From NCBI RefSeq assembly GCF_001513975.1, contig NZ_KQ947984.1, positions 1,119,338-1,183,337 on the forward strand: a DNA stretch of 64,000 nucleotides. The letters are read 5' to 3'. Shown piece by piece: positions 26,441 through 35,597 of this stretch. Position numbers and translations under genes: made by a program. Every line of letters begins with the position of its first letter. The stretch's first letter is position 1. The notes under the pieces are model-generated. The model made no database searches, was not told the origin of the DNA, and worked only from the letters and a program-made list of their open reading frames with translations. This stretch comes from Streptomyces curacoi. GTDB taxonomy: Bacteria > Actinomycetota > Actinomycetes > Streptomycetales > Streptomycetaceae.

Positions 26441-27220
26441 TCAGGGCTTGCGGCCCACCCCGCCGTGCTGGCCGATCGGCTGCGGCGCCTCGTCGCTCGG
26501 CTCGGGGCGCCACAGGGGGACGGAGACGATGCCGGGCTCCACCAGGTCCAGGCCCTCGAAGAAGGCGGCGATCTGCTCGACCGGGCGCAGGAAGTACGGC
26601 ACCGCGCCGGTCTCGTTGTAGGCGTCCTGGGCCCGCTCGTAGGCCGGGTCGGTGCCGCGGGAGCCCTCGTTGAGGGAGAGGTAGCTGCCGGAGGGCAGGC
26701 CGGCCAGCAGGCCGCGGACGAGGGCGCGGGCCTGGTCGTAGTCGGCGACGTGGCCGAGGATGCCGCTGAGGATCAGGGCCGTGGGGCGGGTGAGGTCCAG
26801 GGTCCAGGAGGCCGCTTCGAGGATCTTCGCCGGCTCGAACAGGCTCAGGTCCTCGTAGGCCGTCACGCCCTGCGGAGTCGAGGTGAGCAGGGCGCGGGCG
26901 TGGGCCAGGACCAGCGGGTCGTTGTCGACGTAGACGACCCTCGACTCGGGTGCGAGGCGCTGGGCGACCTCGTGCGTGTTGTCGACGGTCGGCAGCCCGG
27001 TGCCGACGTCGAGGAACTGGCGGACACCCGCCTCCCCGACCAGGTACCGGATGCTGCGGCCCAGGAAGGCGCGGCTGCTGCGGGCGATGGTGACGATGCC
27101 GGGGAAGACGGCGGTGTAGGCGTCGCCGGCCGCCTCGTCCACGGGGTAGTTGTCCTTGCCGCCCAGCCAGTAGTTCCAGATGCGGGCCGAGTGCGGTACC
27201 GAGGTGTCGATCTCCGTCAT
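26441..27220 (-). CDS. SAM-dependent methyltransferase, DUF574 family
   Basis: 259 residues. The family opening is diagnostic: SVPHSARIWNYWLGGKDNYPVD. The SAM-binding motif QFLDVGTGLPT follows, then VVYVDNDPLV. DUF574 proteins are highly multiplied in Streptomyces, often beside DUF397/HTH pairs; no such pair is present here. Substrate and role unknown. It lies 12 bp downstream of the histidine phosphatase stop end, so it could be the last gene of a three-gene minus-strand unit. Confidence 0.92.
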   Translation of the reverse strand: MTEIDTSVPHSARIWNYWLGGKDNYPVDEAAGDAYTAVFPGIVTIARSSRAFLGRSIRYLVGEAGVRQFLDVGTGLPTVDNTHEVAQRLAPESRVVYVDNDPLVLAHARALLTSTPQGVTAYEDLSLFEPAKILEAASWTLDLTRPTALILSGILGHVADYDQARALVRGLLAGLPSGSYLSLNEGSRGTDPAYERAQDAYNETGAVPYFLRPVEQIAAFFEGLDLVEPGIVSVPLWRPEPSDEAPQPIGQHGGVGRKP

Positions 27221-27232
27221 GCGCCCATGGTG

Positions 27233-27862
27233 CTACGGCACGTCCGCCTCGCAGGGCACATTGAGGGAGAGAAGTGCGGCGGATCCGTCGGGGTTCAGGC
27301 GAAGTTCGCTGATCGCCACGTTGCGCAACCTTGGGAACACTCTGCGGTACTCCCGGGCCGGGATCGACAGCAGCGTGCACAGCACCAGACGGAACAGCGT
27401 GTTGTGGGCGACGACCAGGACCCGCCCGCCGGGGTGGGCCGCGGCGATGCGGCGCAGGGCGGCGGCACCGCGCTCGGCGGCGGCGGCAGGGTCCTCCGCC
27501 GCCGGGAACGGGTGGGCCACCGGGTCGGCGCGGAAGGCCTCCGCGGCGGCCGGGTCCTCGGCCGCGAACTCCGCGAGCGTACGGCCCTCCAGCACACCGA
27601 AGTCGCATTCGCGCAGGCCGGCTTCCCTCTGCGGGGTGAGACCGAGGGCCCTGCAGGCCGGGGCGGCGGTGGCGACGGCGCGGGAGAGGGGCGAGGTCCA
27701 GATCGCGTCGACCGGGTGGGCGGCGGCCCAGCGGCCGAGGGCCTCGGCCTGGGCGCGGCCCGTGTCGGTGAGGGGCACGTCGCTGACACCGGCGTAGCGG
27801 TTCTCGGCGTGCCAGATCGTCTGTCCGTGCCGGGCCAGCAGCAGTGTCGTACTCGTGGTCAT
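27233..27862 (-). CDS. Histidine phosphatase family protein (phosphoglycerate mutase-like)
   Basis: 209 residues from the ATG at 27860-27862. The catalytic RHG is in LLLARHGQTIWHAENRYAG, an Arg in TSPLSRAVATA, Glu in LRECDFGVLEG and the second His in VVAHNTLFR; all active-site elements are present. Likely a small phosphatase for sugar phosphates, but the family is broad. The start overlaps the stop of the FGGY kinase gene by four bases (ATGA), implying translational coupling; a kinase-phosphatase pair on related sugar substrates is inference. Confidence 0.92.
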   Translation of the reverse strand: MTTSTTLLLARHGQTIWHAENRYAGVSDVPLTDTGRAQAEALGRWAAAHPVDAIWTSPLSRAVATAAPACRALGLTPQREAGLRECDFGVLEGRTLAEFAAEDPAAAEAFRADPVAHPFPAAEDPAAAAERGAAALRRIAAAHPGGRVLVVAHNTLFRLVLCTLLSIPAREYRRVFPRLRNVAISELRLNPDGSAALLSLNVPCEADVP

Positions 27863-29328
27863 GAGTCCGCAGTATCCCCGTCCAGACGGGCGTGCGCGTG
27901 TGCCGCGACCGGTGGGGGCAGCCAGCCCCGGGCGGTCAGTTCGTCGACCAGGCGGGCGTACGGCTCGGCGAAGCGGGCGGTGCGGTCGGGCCGGGGGTGG
28001 ACGGTCGTGCCGATGCGGACCATGCCTTCCGCCGCCGCCGCCAGTTGCTGTTCCGCACCCGCGCCGTACGCCGCCAACGCGGCCATCCCCAGCGCCGGTT
28101 CCGTCTGCTGCGGTACCCGGGCGGCGCGGCCCAGGATGTCGGCGCGCAGCTGGTTCCAGTACGGGCTGCGGGCGGCGCCGCCCGTGAAGGTGAGGGGGCC
28201 GTCGAGGGGTGCGCCCAGATGGTGCAGATAGTCCAGGCACAGGCGTTCCGTGAAGCCGACGCCCTGCAGGAGCGCGGCCCACAGGTCGGCGTCCGACTCC
28301 GGTTCGCCCAGCACGAGCGCGGCGGCGTCCGGGGCCAGGAACGGGAAGCGCTCGCCGGGTGACACCAGGGGGTAGGCGATCGCGCCGGACGGCTCGTACG
28401 CGGCGGCCCGCTCGTCCATGGCCGCCGGATCGGCGCCCGCGAACGCCGCCGTGAGCACTCCCGCGCCGACGCTGGAGGCGCCGCCCGGCAGCCAGCTCCC
28501 GTCCGGGGCACGGTGGTTGTAGACCACGCCCGTCGGGTCCCGGACGGGCGTCGGGGACGCGCCCTTGAGGACCAGCGTGGTGCCGAGCACCGAGTTCCAG
28601 GAGCCCGGGCGCAGGGCGGCGGAGGCGATCTGGGCCGCGCAGCCGTCGGTCATCCCGGCGACGACGGGGGTGCCGGCGGGGATGCCGGTGGCGTCGGCGG
28701 CGGTCGCGGAGACCTCGCCGAGCAGGGTGCCGGGGCGTACGACGTCGGGGATCGCCGTGTCGGGCAGGCCCAGTCGGGGCAGCATCGACGGCCAGGCGTC
28801 GCGCTCCAGGTCGTAGCCGGTCTTGAGGGCGTGGCTGGAGTCGGCCGGCGGCAGCTTGCCGGTCAGCAGGGAGACGATCAGGTCGGGCTGGTGGGTGATC
28901 CGGCCCGGTCCGTAGGCGCCGGTCAGCCACAGGGCCTTCGGCAGCGCCCAGGTGTCCTGCACCTTGAGCCCCGCCATCCGCGCCCGCGCCGCCTCCGCCG
29001 TCGCACGCCCGTCGTCGTACATCAGCGCGGGGCTCATCGGCCGCCCCGCCCCGTCGGTCAGCAGCACGGTCCCGGACGTCCCGCACACCGCGAGCCCGCC
29101 GACCCGCACCCGCGACTGCCCGCGCAGCGCGGCCCGGGACGCCGCGCACAGCCCGTCCCACCACTGCGCCGGATCCTGCTCGTGCCGCACCCCGTCGCGC
29201 CGCCCGGCCAGCGGGGCCGCGCCGCTGCCGAGGACCGTGCCGTCGCGTGTCACCAGCAGCACGCGAACGCTCTGGGTGCCCAGGTCGATCCCGAGCCAGG
29301 CCTCGTCCCCGAAACCGTCATCCGCCAT
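27859..29328 (-). CDS. FGGY-family carbohydrate kinase (xylulokinase-like)
   Basis: 489 residues from the ATG at 29326-29328 with GGGAGG upstream; the frame starts 17 codons earlier without homology. The N-terminal ATPase block WLGIDLGTQSVRVLLVTRDG and the C-terminal FGGY block FTGGAARSPYWNQLRADILG are intact. The segment VVAGMTDGCAAQI carries the expected catalytic Asp. The closest family by memory is xylulokinase. It is divergent from the ABC transporter operon, with about 170 bp and palindromic sequence between them, so it may share the DeoR control. Confidence 0.9.
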   Translation of the reverse strand: MADDGFGDEAWLGIDLGTQSVRVLLVTRDGTVLGSGAAPLAGRRDGVRHEQDPAQWWDGLCAASRAALRGQSRVRVGGLAVCGTSGTVLLTDGAGRPMSPALMYDDGRATAEAARARMAGLKVQDTWALPKALWLTGAYGPGRITHQPDLIVSLLTGKLPPADSSHALKTGYDLERDAWPSMLPRLGLPDTAIPDVVRPGTLLGEVSATAADATGIPAGTPVVAGMTDGCAAQIASAALRPGSWNSVLGTTLVLKGASPTPVRDPTGVVYNHRAPDGSWLPGGASSVGAGVLTAAFAGADPAAMDERAAAYEPSGAIAYPLVSPGERFPFLAPDAAALVLGEPESDADLWAALLQGVGFTERLCLDYLHHLGAPLDGPLTFTGGAARSPYWNQLRADILGRAARVPQQTEPALGMAALAAYGAGAEQQLAAAAEGMVRIGTTVHPRPDRTARFAEPYARLVDELTARGWLPPPVAAHAHARLDGDTADS

Positions 29329-29433
29329 CCGGAACCTCCCGCATATCGCGATCCGATCCGTGAACTTCTCACTCTGCACTGAGATTTTCCCGTGCGCGAG
29401 GGATTGACGGCCAACTTCCGCCGTTCCACCCTC

Positions 29434-29462
29434 GGTTAACGAGTCGACTCGCCGTGTTAACC
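29434..29462. promoter_or_regulatory. Nested palindromes in the divergent promoter region of the sugar locus
   Basis: The outer inverted repeat GGTTAAC (29434-29440) ... GTTAACC (29456-29462) encloses the 12-bp palindrome CGAGTCGACTCG (29440-29451). It lies 35 bp upstream of the binding-protein ATG. Candidate operator for the DeoR regulator encoded in the operon. Confidence 0.5.
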
Positions 29463-29496
29463 CGCAGCCTGACCGAGCCCCACGTGGAGGTCACGG

Positions 29497-30918
29497 ATGG
29501 ACACGCACGTGCACGACCGCCGCCGCTTCCTCGCCCTGACCGCCGCGGCCGCCGCCACCCCGCTGCTCGCGGCCTGCGGGGCCGGGTTCGGCGGTGACGA
29601 CAACAAGAGCGAGGGCTCGGCCGCGGACGACGTCACCGGCTCCTTCGACTGGAGGCGGGAGAAGGGGACGACCGTCAAGGCGCTGCTGAACAAGCACCCC
29701 TACACGGACGCGCTGGTCGCCGACCTGAAGTCCTTCACCGAGAAGACCGGCATCAAGGTGGAGTACGACGTCTTCCCCGAGGACAACTACTTCGACAAGC
29801 TCACCGTCGACCTGTCCAGCGGGCGCGCCTCCTACGACGTCTTCATGCTGGGCGCCTACATGGTCTGGCAGTACGGCCCGCCCGGCTGGCTGGAGGACCT
29901 CGGCCCCTGGATGCGCAACTCCTCGGCCACCGGCGCCGAATGGGACCAGGCCGACTTCTTCCCGAACCTCCTCCAGGCCGACCAGTGGTCGCTGAAGGCG
30001 GGCGCGCCGCTCGGGCAGGGCGGGCAGTACGCGCTGCCGTGGGGCTGGGAGACGAACGTCGTCGCCTACAACACGGACGTCTTCAGAAAACTCGGCCTGA
30101 AGCCCGCCGAGACCTTCGACGAACTGCGCGACATCGCCCGGACGATCAAACGGAAAGCCCCCGGCGCCGGTTTCGACGGCATGTACGGGATCGCCGTACG
30201 GGGATCGAGGAGCTGGGCGACGATCCACCCGGGCTTCATGACGATGTACGCCCGTAACGGCCTCAAGGACTTCACAGTCGCCGACGGGAAGCTCACACCC
30301 GCCATGAACACCCCGGAGGCCGTCGCCTTCACCGAGGACTGGGCCGGCATGGTCAAGCAGGGCGGGCCGCCGTCCTGGACGTCGTACACCTGGTACCAGT
30401 GCTCCAGCGACCTCGGCGCGAAGAAGGCGGGGATGCTGTTCGACGCGGACACGGCCGCCTACTTCCAGGCGGTCGAGGGCGCGAGCCCCGCCTCCGGGAA
30501 GATCGCCTTCCACCCCGGGCCGAAGGGGCCGGACGGGTCCCTCGCGACCAACATGTGGATCTGGTCGCTCGGCATGAACGCCAAGAGCAAGAAGAAGAGC
30601 GCCAGTTGGCTGTTCCTGCAGTGGGCGACCGGCAAGGAGCACCTGCGCAAGAGCGCGATCACCCACAACCACATCGACCCGGTCCGCAAGTCGATCGCCG
30701 ACGACGCCGCCTACAAGGACAAGATGAAGCACCTGCCCGGCTTCATCGAGACCTTCGAGACCGTCGTCGACCAGACGAAGATCCAGTTCACGCCACAGGC
30801 GCAGTTCTTCGACGCGACCACCAGCTGGGCCGCCGCCCTCCAGGAGATCTACGGCGGCGGCAGCGCCAGGTCGGTCCTCGACGGGCTGGCGGGCGACCTC
30901 GCCGACAAGGTGGGCTAG
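29497..30918 (+). CDS. ABC transporter sugar-binding lipoprotein (family 1)
   Basis: 473 residues. The N-terminus has a twin-arginine signal (DRRRFLALTAAAAA) and a lipobox LLAAC with Cys27 as lipid anchor, so it is exported folded and anchored outside the membrane. The mature part is a carbohydrate-type solute-binding protein (SBP_bac_1 pattern: LPWGWETNVVAYNTDVF, LKPAETFDELRDIARTI, MLFDADTAAYF). It is the first gene of the operon, with a CACGTGGAGGTC ribosome site. Four bases separate it from the first permease. The ligand is unknown; the locus context suggests a polyol or sugar. Confidence 0.93.
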   Translation: MDTHVHDRRRFLALTAAAAATPLLAACGAGFGGDDNKSEGSAADDVTGSFDWRREKGTTVKALLNKHPYTDALVADLKSFTEKTGIKVEYDVFPEDNYFDKLTVDLSSGRASYDVFMLGAYMVWQYGPPGWLEDLGPWMRNSSATGAEWDQADFFPNLLQADQWSLKAGAPLGQGGQYALPWGWETNVVAYNTDVFRKLGLKPAETFDELRDIARTIKRKAPGAGFDGMYGIAVRGSRSWATIHPGFMTMYARNGLKDFTVADGKLTPAMNTPEAVAFTEDWAGMVKQGGPPSWTSYTWYQCSSDLGAKKAGMLFDADTAAYFQAVEGASPASGKIAFHPGPKGPDGSLATNMWIWSLGMNAKSKKKSASWLFLQWATGKEHLRKSAITHNHIDPVRKSIADDAAYKDKMKHLPGFIETFETVVDQTKIQFTPQAQFFDATTSWAAALQEIYGGGSARSVLDGLAGDLADKVG

Positions 30919-30922
30919 CGCG

Positions 30923-31810
30923 ATGGGATGGCGGCTCGCCCTGCGCCCGTACCTCCTGATCGTCCCCGCGCTGCTGCTGACCTGCGGGATCCTCTACCCC
31001 TTCGGACTCGGCCTGTACTACACGCTCTTCGACTTCTCGGCGAGCAAACCGCAGCCCGACATGGTGGGGTTCGAGAACTACGAGACCGTCTTCACGCAGG
31101 AGGCCTTCTGGAACTCGGCGTGGGTGACGGTGCTGTACGCGGTGGGGGCCGCCGCCGTGGAGACGGTGCTGGGCGTGGCCGTCGCGCTGCTGCTGCACCG
31201 GTCGACGCCGGCCGGGCGGGTGCTGGAGAAGATCCTCATCCTGCCGCTGATGATCGCGCCGGTGATCGCGGCGATCATCTGGAAGCTGATGCTCCAGCCG
31301 TCGGTGGGGGTGATCAACTACCTGCTGAGACCCTTCGGGCTGGGCGGGGTCCAGTGGACGGACACCCCGACCGGCGCGCTGCTGTCGTCGATCGCCGTGG
31401 ACGTGTGGGTGTACACGCCGTTCGTGGCGATCCTCGCGCTGGCCGGGCTGCGTTCGCTGCCCACGTCGCCCTTCGAGGCGGCGGCCGTCGACGGGGCGGG
31501 CTGGTGGTACACCTTCCGGCGGCTGACGCTGCCGATGCTGTGGCCGTACGTCCTGGTCGCGGTGATCTTCCGGTTCATGGACTCGCTGAAGGTGTTCGAC
31601 ATCATCTACGCCCTGACGGAGGGCGGCCCCGGCGACTCGACGGTCGTCCTGCAGATCCGGGCGTATCTGGAGGCGATCCGCTTCCAGCGGTACTCCTTCG
31701 GGATCAGCTACACGATCGTGCTGTGGGCCGTGGTGTATCTCGCCGCGATGGTGCTGGTGAAGCACCTGGGGAAGATCCAGCGGAAGGCCGCGGAGGTGGC
31801 TGCCAAGTGA
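30923..31810 (+). CDS. ABC sugar transporter permease (MalF-type)
   Basis: 295 residues, about six membrane segments (LLIVPALLLTCGILYPFGLGL first). The cytoplasmic coupling loop has the EAAxxDGAxxxxxFxxxxLP pattern (EAAAVDGAGWWYTFRRLTLP), which contacts the ATPase. Follows the binding protein after four bases. The stop overlaps the next start (GTGA). Confidence 0.94.
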   Translation: MGWRLALRPYLLIVPALLLTCGILYPFGLGLYYTLFDFSASKPQPDMVGFENYETVFTQEAFWNSAWVTVLYAVGAAAVETVLGVAVALLLHRSTPAGRVLEKILILPLMIAPVIAAIIWKLMLQPSVGVINYLLRPFGLGGVQWTDTPTGALLSSIAVDVWVYTPFVAILALAGLRSLPTSPFEAAAVDGAGWWYTFRRLTLPMLWPYVLVAVIFRFMDSLKVFDIIYALTEGGPGDSTVVLQIRAYLEAIRFQRYSFGISYTIVLWAVVYLAAMVLVKHLGKIQRKAAEVAAK

Positions 31811-32637
31811 CCTGGAGGAAACGCCTGTCTGGGTGGCTGGCGGATGCCGCCCTCATCCTCTACTTCGTCTTCGCGCTGTTCCCGATCGCCTGGATGGTGA
31901 TCCTGTCGCTGAAGCCGGCCAACCAGCTCTTCTCCACCTACTTCTCCTTCTCCCCCACCCTCGACGGCTACCGCACGGTCCTCGGCGACAGCGAGGGCAT
32001 CCCGTTCGTGCGGTTCTTCGTCAACAGCCTGGTCGTGTCGCTGGGCGCGGTGGCCCTGTCGCTGCTCGTCGGTCTTCCGGCGGCGTACGCATCGGCGCGC
32101 TGGCGGTTCAGGGGCTCCGAGAACCTGATGTTCACGCTGCTGTCGTTCCGGTTCGCACCCGAACTCACCGTGATCATCCCGCTGTTCGTGCTGTACCAGA
32201 AGCTCGGCCTGTTCGACACGTACGTCGGCATGGTGTGGGTGCTCCAGCTCGTCACCCTGCCACTGATCGTGTGGATCATGCGGTCGTACTTCGCCGACCT
32301 CACCCCCGAGCTGGAGCAGGCGGCGCTGCTGGACGGCTACAGCCGCAAGCAGGCGTTCTTCAAAGTGGCGATCCCGCTGGTCAAGCCGGGCATCGCGGCC
32401 GTGTCGCTGCTCGCCTTCATCTTCGCCTGGAACAACTTCGTCTTCCCCCTCATCCTGACCTCCAACGAGGCCCAGACCGTGACCGTGGGCGCGCTGTCCT
32501 TCCTCGGCGGCGACCGGCCCAAGTACAACCTGACGGCCGCGGCGGCCCTGGTCTCCGTCGTACCGCCGCTGCTGCTCGCGCTGACGATCCAGCGGTATCT
32601 GGTGCGGGGGCTGTCGTTCGGGGCGGTGAAGTCATGA
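31807..32637 (+). CDS. ABC sugar transporter permease (MalG-type)
   Basis: 276 residues from the GTG at 31807, which overlaps the previous stop (GTGA). This start is supported by the segment TWRKRLSGWLADAALILYF directly after it. About six membrane segments; the coupling loop is EQAALLDGYSRKQAFFKVAIP. Pairs with the preceding permease. Its own stop overlaps the ATG of the ATPase gene (ATGA). Confidence 0.94.
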   Translation: MTWRKRLSGWLADAALILYFVFALFPIAWMVILSLKPANQLFSTYFSFSPTLDGYRTVLGDSEGIPFVRFFVNSLVVSLGAVALSLLVGLPAAYASARWRFRGSENLMFTLLSFRFAPELTVIIPLFVLYQKLGLFDTYVGMVWVLQLVTLPLIVWIMRSYFADLTPELEQAALLDGYSRKQAFFKVAIPLVKPGIAAVSLLAFIFAWNNFVFPLILTSNEAQTVTVGALSFLGGDRPKYNLTAAAALVSVVPPLLLALTIQRYLVRGLSFGAVKS

Positions 32638-33728
32638 CGAGCGCCATTGCCGTGCGGGGAGTGCACAAGCGGTTCGGCAAGGTCAACGCGCTGGACGGGC
32701 TGGACCTGGAGGTCCGTGAGGGCGAGTTCTTCTGCCTGCTCGGTCCGTCGGGGGCCGGGAAGACGACCACCCTCAAGACCGTCGCCGGACTCGAACTCCC
32801 CGACTCCGGCACCGTCGAGCTCGGCGGCGCGGACATGCGCGGCGTCGAGCCGTACGACCGCGGCGTGGCGATGTGCTTCGAGAGCTACGCCCTCTACCCG
32901 CACAAGTCGGCGTACGACAACCTCGCCTCACCCCTGCGCTCCCCGCGCCACCGGCTGCCCGCCGCGCAGGCCCGCGAGCGCATCGGCGAGATCGCCGAAC
33001 TCCTCGGCATCTCCGCCCTGCTGGACCGCCCCGTGGGCCGGCTGTCCAACGGCCAGCGCCAGCGCGTCGCCCTCGGCCGGGTCCTGGTCCGCCCGGCCCG
33101 CGCCTTCCTCCTCGACGAGCCCCTCTCCCACCTCGACGCCAAGCTGCGCCAGCAGATGCGGGCCGAGCTGAAGGCGATCGGGGCGGTGCGGCACACGACC
33201 ACCCTCTACGTCACCCATGACTCCGTCGAGGCACTCGCTCTCGGCGACCGGATCGGGGTCCTGCGCGACGGGCGGATCGTGCAGACGGGAACCCGGGAGG
33301 AGATCTGGTACCGCCCCTACGACACGGAGGTGGCGCGGGCCTTCGGACGGCCCCGTATCAATCTGCTGCCGGGGGCCGTCACAGCCGAGGGCGGCTTCCG
33401 CTCGGCGGACGGGAAGGTCGAGCTGCCGATCCCGGCCGGGGCCGCCCCCGGCACGGAGGTGCTGATCGGCGTCCGGCCCCGCGATCTCAGCCTCGGCGAG
33501 GGCCCGGGACACCAGCTCACCGGCACCGTCTACGTCACCGAGGTGCTCGGCCGGTCCGTCGAGGTCACCGTCCGGCTGGGCGAGCAGCATGTGTCGCTGG
33601 TCGCCCCGCGCGGCGACGCGGCCGGTCTTCGCCCCGACGATCCGGTACGACTGTGGGTCCGGCCTGAGAACCTGCTGCTGTTCGAGGCCGACCGGCCGCA
33701 GCGTCCAGGACGAAGGATCGGGCAGTGA
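32634..33728 (+). CDS. ABC transporter ATP-binding protein, first of two in the operon
   Basis: 364 residues from ATG 32634. Walker A GPSGAGKT at 37-44, Walker B FLLDEP ending near 163, switch His in YVTHDS. The signature is LSNGQ (137-141) rather than LSGGQ, a modest deviation shared by some heteromeric ATPases. The C-terminal 120 residues form the MalK-like OB regulatory domain (VLIGVRPRDLSL). It overlaps the previous gene and the DeoR gene by four bases each. A second, different ATPase follows at 34518. Confidence 0.94.
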   Translation: MTSAIAVRGVHKRFGKVNALDGLDLEVREGEFFCLLGPSGAGKTTTLKTVAGLELPDSGTVELGGADMRGVEPYDRGVAMCFESYALYPHKSAYDNLASPLRSPRHRLPAAQARERIGEIAELLGISALLDRPVGRLSNGQRQRVALGRVLVRPARAFLLDEPLSHLDAKLRQQMRAELKAIGAVRHTTTLYVTHDSVEALALGDRIGVLRDGRIVQTGTREEIWYRPYDTEVARAFGRPRINLLPGAVTAEGGFRSADGKVELPIPAGAAPGTEVLIGVRPRDLSLGEGPGHQLTGTVYVTEVLGRSVEVTVRLGEQHVSLVAPRGDAAGLRPDDPVRLWVRPENLLLFEADRPQRPGRRIGQ

Positions 33729-34540
33729 ACAACGCACAGCAGGGCCCCGCCGCCCGCCAGGCCGCCATGGCCGAGCAGGTCCTCGCCGACGGCTCGGCGA
33801 CGGCCGCCGAGCTGGCCGAGCGGTTCGGGGTGAGCCTGATGACCATCCACCGGGACCTCGACGAGCTCGAACGGCAGGGCATCGTCAGGAAGTTCCGGGG
33901 TGGCGTGACCGCGCAGCCCTCCGGGGTCTTCGAGTCGAACGTGCAGTACCGGCTGAAGACCATGCGCGCGCAGAAGGCCGCCGTCGCCGACCGCGCCCTG
34001 AAGCTCATCGAGCCCGGCATGGCGATCATGCTGGACGACTCCACCTCCACCCTGGAGATAGCCCGCAGGCTGCGCCTCGGCGAGGTCACCCCGCTCACGG
34101 TCGTCACCAACTTCCTGGAAGCGATCAATCTCCTCTCCGACCAGCGCGGCATCCACCTCATGGCCCTCGGCGGCGACTACGACCCGCTGCACTCGTCCTT
34201 CCTCGGCGTGTCCTGCGTCGAGGCGATAGAGCAGCTGCGCGTGGACGTCTGCTTCGCCTCGACGTCGGCCGTGCGCGGGGGCTACGCCTACCACCAGGAG
34301 CAGCACATCGTGTCGGTGAAGCGGGCCATGCTCGACGCGGCCGCCCGCAACATCCTCCTGATCGACCACACCAAGCTCGCCCGGGTCGCCCTGCACCGAG
34401 TGGTCCCCCTCTCCCGCTTCGACCTCCTCCTCGTCGACGACGGAGCGTCGGCGGAGGCACTGCGGGACCTGGACGAGCACAAGGTCCGTTACGAAGTCTG
34501 CGCGACGAAGGGCAGCGATGACCGAGCTGGAGCTACGTGA
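33725..34540 (+). CDS. DeoR-family transcriptional regulator
   Basis: 271 residues from a GTG at 33725 that overlaps the ATPase stop (GTGA). The N-terminal DeoR HTH has SATAAELAERFGVSLMTIHRDLDELERQGIVRKFRGG. The C-terminal sugar-phosphate-binding domain (DeoRC) holds IMLDDSTSTLEIA, VTNFLEAINLL and IDHTKLAR. Members sense phosphorylated sugars or polyols. It sits inside the transport operon between the two ATPase genes and probably controls the whole locus, perhaps through the palindromes near 29440 (inference). Confidence 0.94.
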   Translation: MNNAQQGPAARQAAMAEQVLADGSATAAELAERFGVSLMTIHRDLDELERQGIVRKFRGGVTAQPSGVFESNVQYRLKTMRAQKAAVADRALKLIEPGMAIMLDDSTSTLEIARRLRLGEVTPLTVVTNFLEAINLLSDQRGIHLMALGGDYDPLHSSFLGVSCVEAIEQLRVDVCFASTSAVRGGYAYHQEQHIVSVKRAMLDAAARNILLIDHTKLARVALHRVVPLSRFDLLLVDDGASAEALRDLDEHKVRYEVCATKGSDDRAGAT

Positions 34541-35597
34541 TCTGCGCAAGACCTACCGGGCGCGGGGCCGTCCGGCGGTGGACGCCGTCCGCGGTATCGA
34601 CCTCGCCCTGCGCTCCGGCGAGCTGCTCGGCCTGCTCGGCCCGTCGGGCTGCGGAAAGTCCACCACCCTGCGGATGATCGCCGGGCTGGAGACGGTGACC
34701 GGCGGAGACATCCTGGTCGGCGGCGCGTCGGTCATCGAGCGCCCGGCCCAGCAGCGCAACATCGGGGTCGCCTTCGAGAACTACGCCCTCTACCCGCCGC
34801 TGACGGTGGCGGAGAACCTGGCCTTCGGCCTGAGGGCACGCAAGAGAGCCCACCGGGGTGACGTCGACCGCAAGGTCAAGGAGATCGCCGAACGCGTCGA
34901 CCTCACCGGCATCCTCGACGCCCGCCCCGCGGGCCTGTCCAGCGGCCAGAAGCAGCGCGTGTCCCTGGCCCGCGCCCTGGTCCGCGAACCGGACGTCCTC
35001 CTCCTGGACGAGCCCCTGTCCCACCTCGACGCGGCCCAGCGCGACACGACCCGCCGCGAACTGAAACGCATCCAGCGCGACCTCGGCCACACCACCATCC
35101 TGGTCACCCACGACCAGGAGGAGGCCCTCTCCCTCGCCGACCGGATCGCCGTGATGAAGGACGGCGTCATCCAGCAGCTCGGCACCCCGTACGAGATCTA
35201 CGACAGCCCGGCCAACGTCTTCGTCGCGGACTTCGTCGGCGAGCCCGCGATCAATCTCCTGCCGGGCGCGGCCACGGACGACGGTCACGCCCGTCTGTCG
35301 GCCTCGGTGCGGATCGCGCTGCCGGTGCCGGTGGCCGCGGGCCGGCAGGTGGTGGTCGGCATCCGCCCGGAGGACCTGAGCCTGACCGGCGAGGACGGTC
35401 TGCCCGCCCGCGTGGTGGCCCACGAACCCCTCCTCGAATCAGGCATCGCCACCCTCGCCCTCGATGGCGTCGAACGTCCCCTCGTGGTCCTGACCGACCC
35501 CGAGGTCCGCCTCGCCCACGACGACCGCGTGCACATCACCGCCGACCCTCACCTCACCCATGTCTTCGACGCCGAGACGGGAGACTCCCTGCGATGA
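34518..35597 (+). CDS. ABC transporter ATP-binding protein, second of two in the operon
   Basis: 359 residues. Starts 23 bp inside the DeoR gene. Walker A GPSGCGKS at 41-48, signature LSSGQ at 140-144, LLLDEPLSHLD Walker B, ILVTHDQEEAL switch region, and a C-terminal OB domain (VVGIRPEDLSLTG). It clearly differs from the first ATPase, so the importer may use an asymmetric ATPase pair, as in the rhizobial glycerol transporter GlpS/GlpT. The stop overlaps the dehydrogenase start (ATGA). Confidence 0.94.
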   Translation: MTELELRDLRKTYRARGRPAVDAVRGIDLALRSGELLGLLGPSGCGKSTTLRMIAGLETVTGGDILVGGASVIERPAQQRNIGVAFENYALYPPLTVAENLAFGLRARKRAHRGDVDRKVKEIAERVDLTGILDARPAGLSSGQKQRVSLARALVREPDVLLLDEPLSHLDAAQRDTTRRELKRIQRDLGHTTILVTHDQEEALSLADRIAVMKDGVIQQLGTPYEIYDSPANVFVADFVGEPAINLLPGAATDDGHARLSASVRIALPVPVAAGRQVVVGIRPEDLSLTGEDGLPARVVAHEPLLESGIATLALDGVERPLVVLTDPEVRLAHDDRVHITADPHLTHVFDAETGDSLR

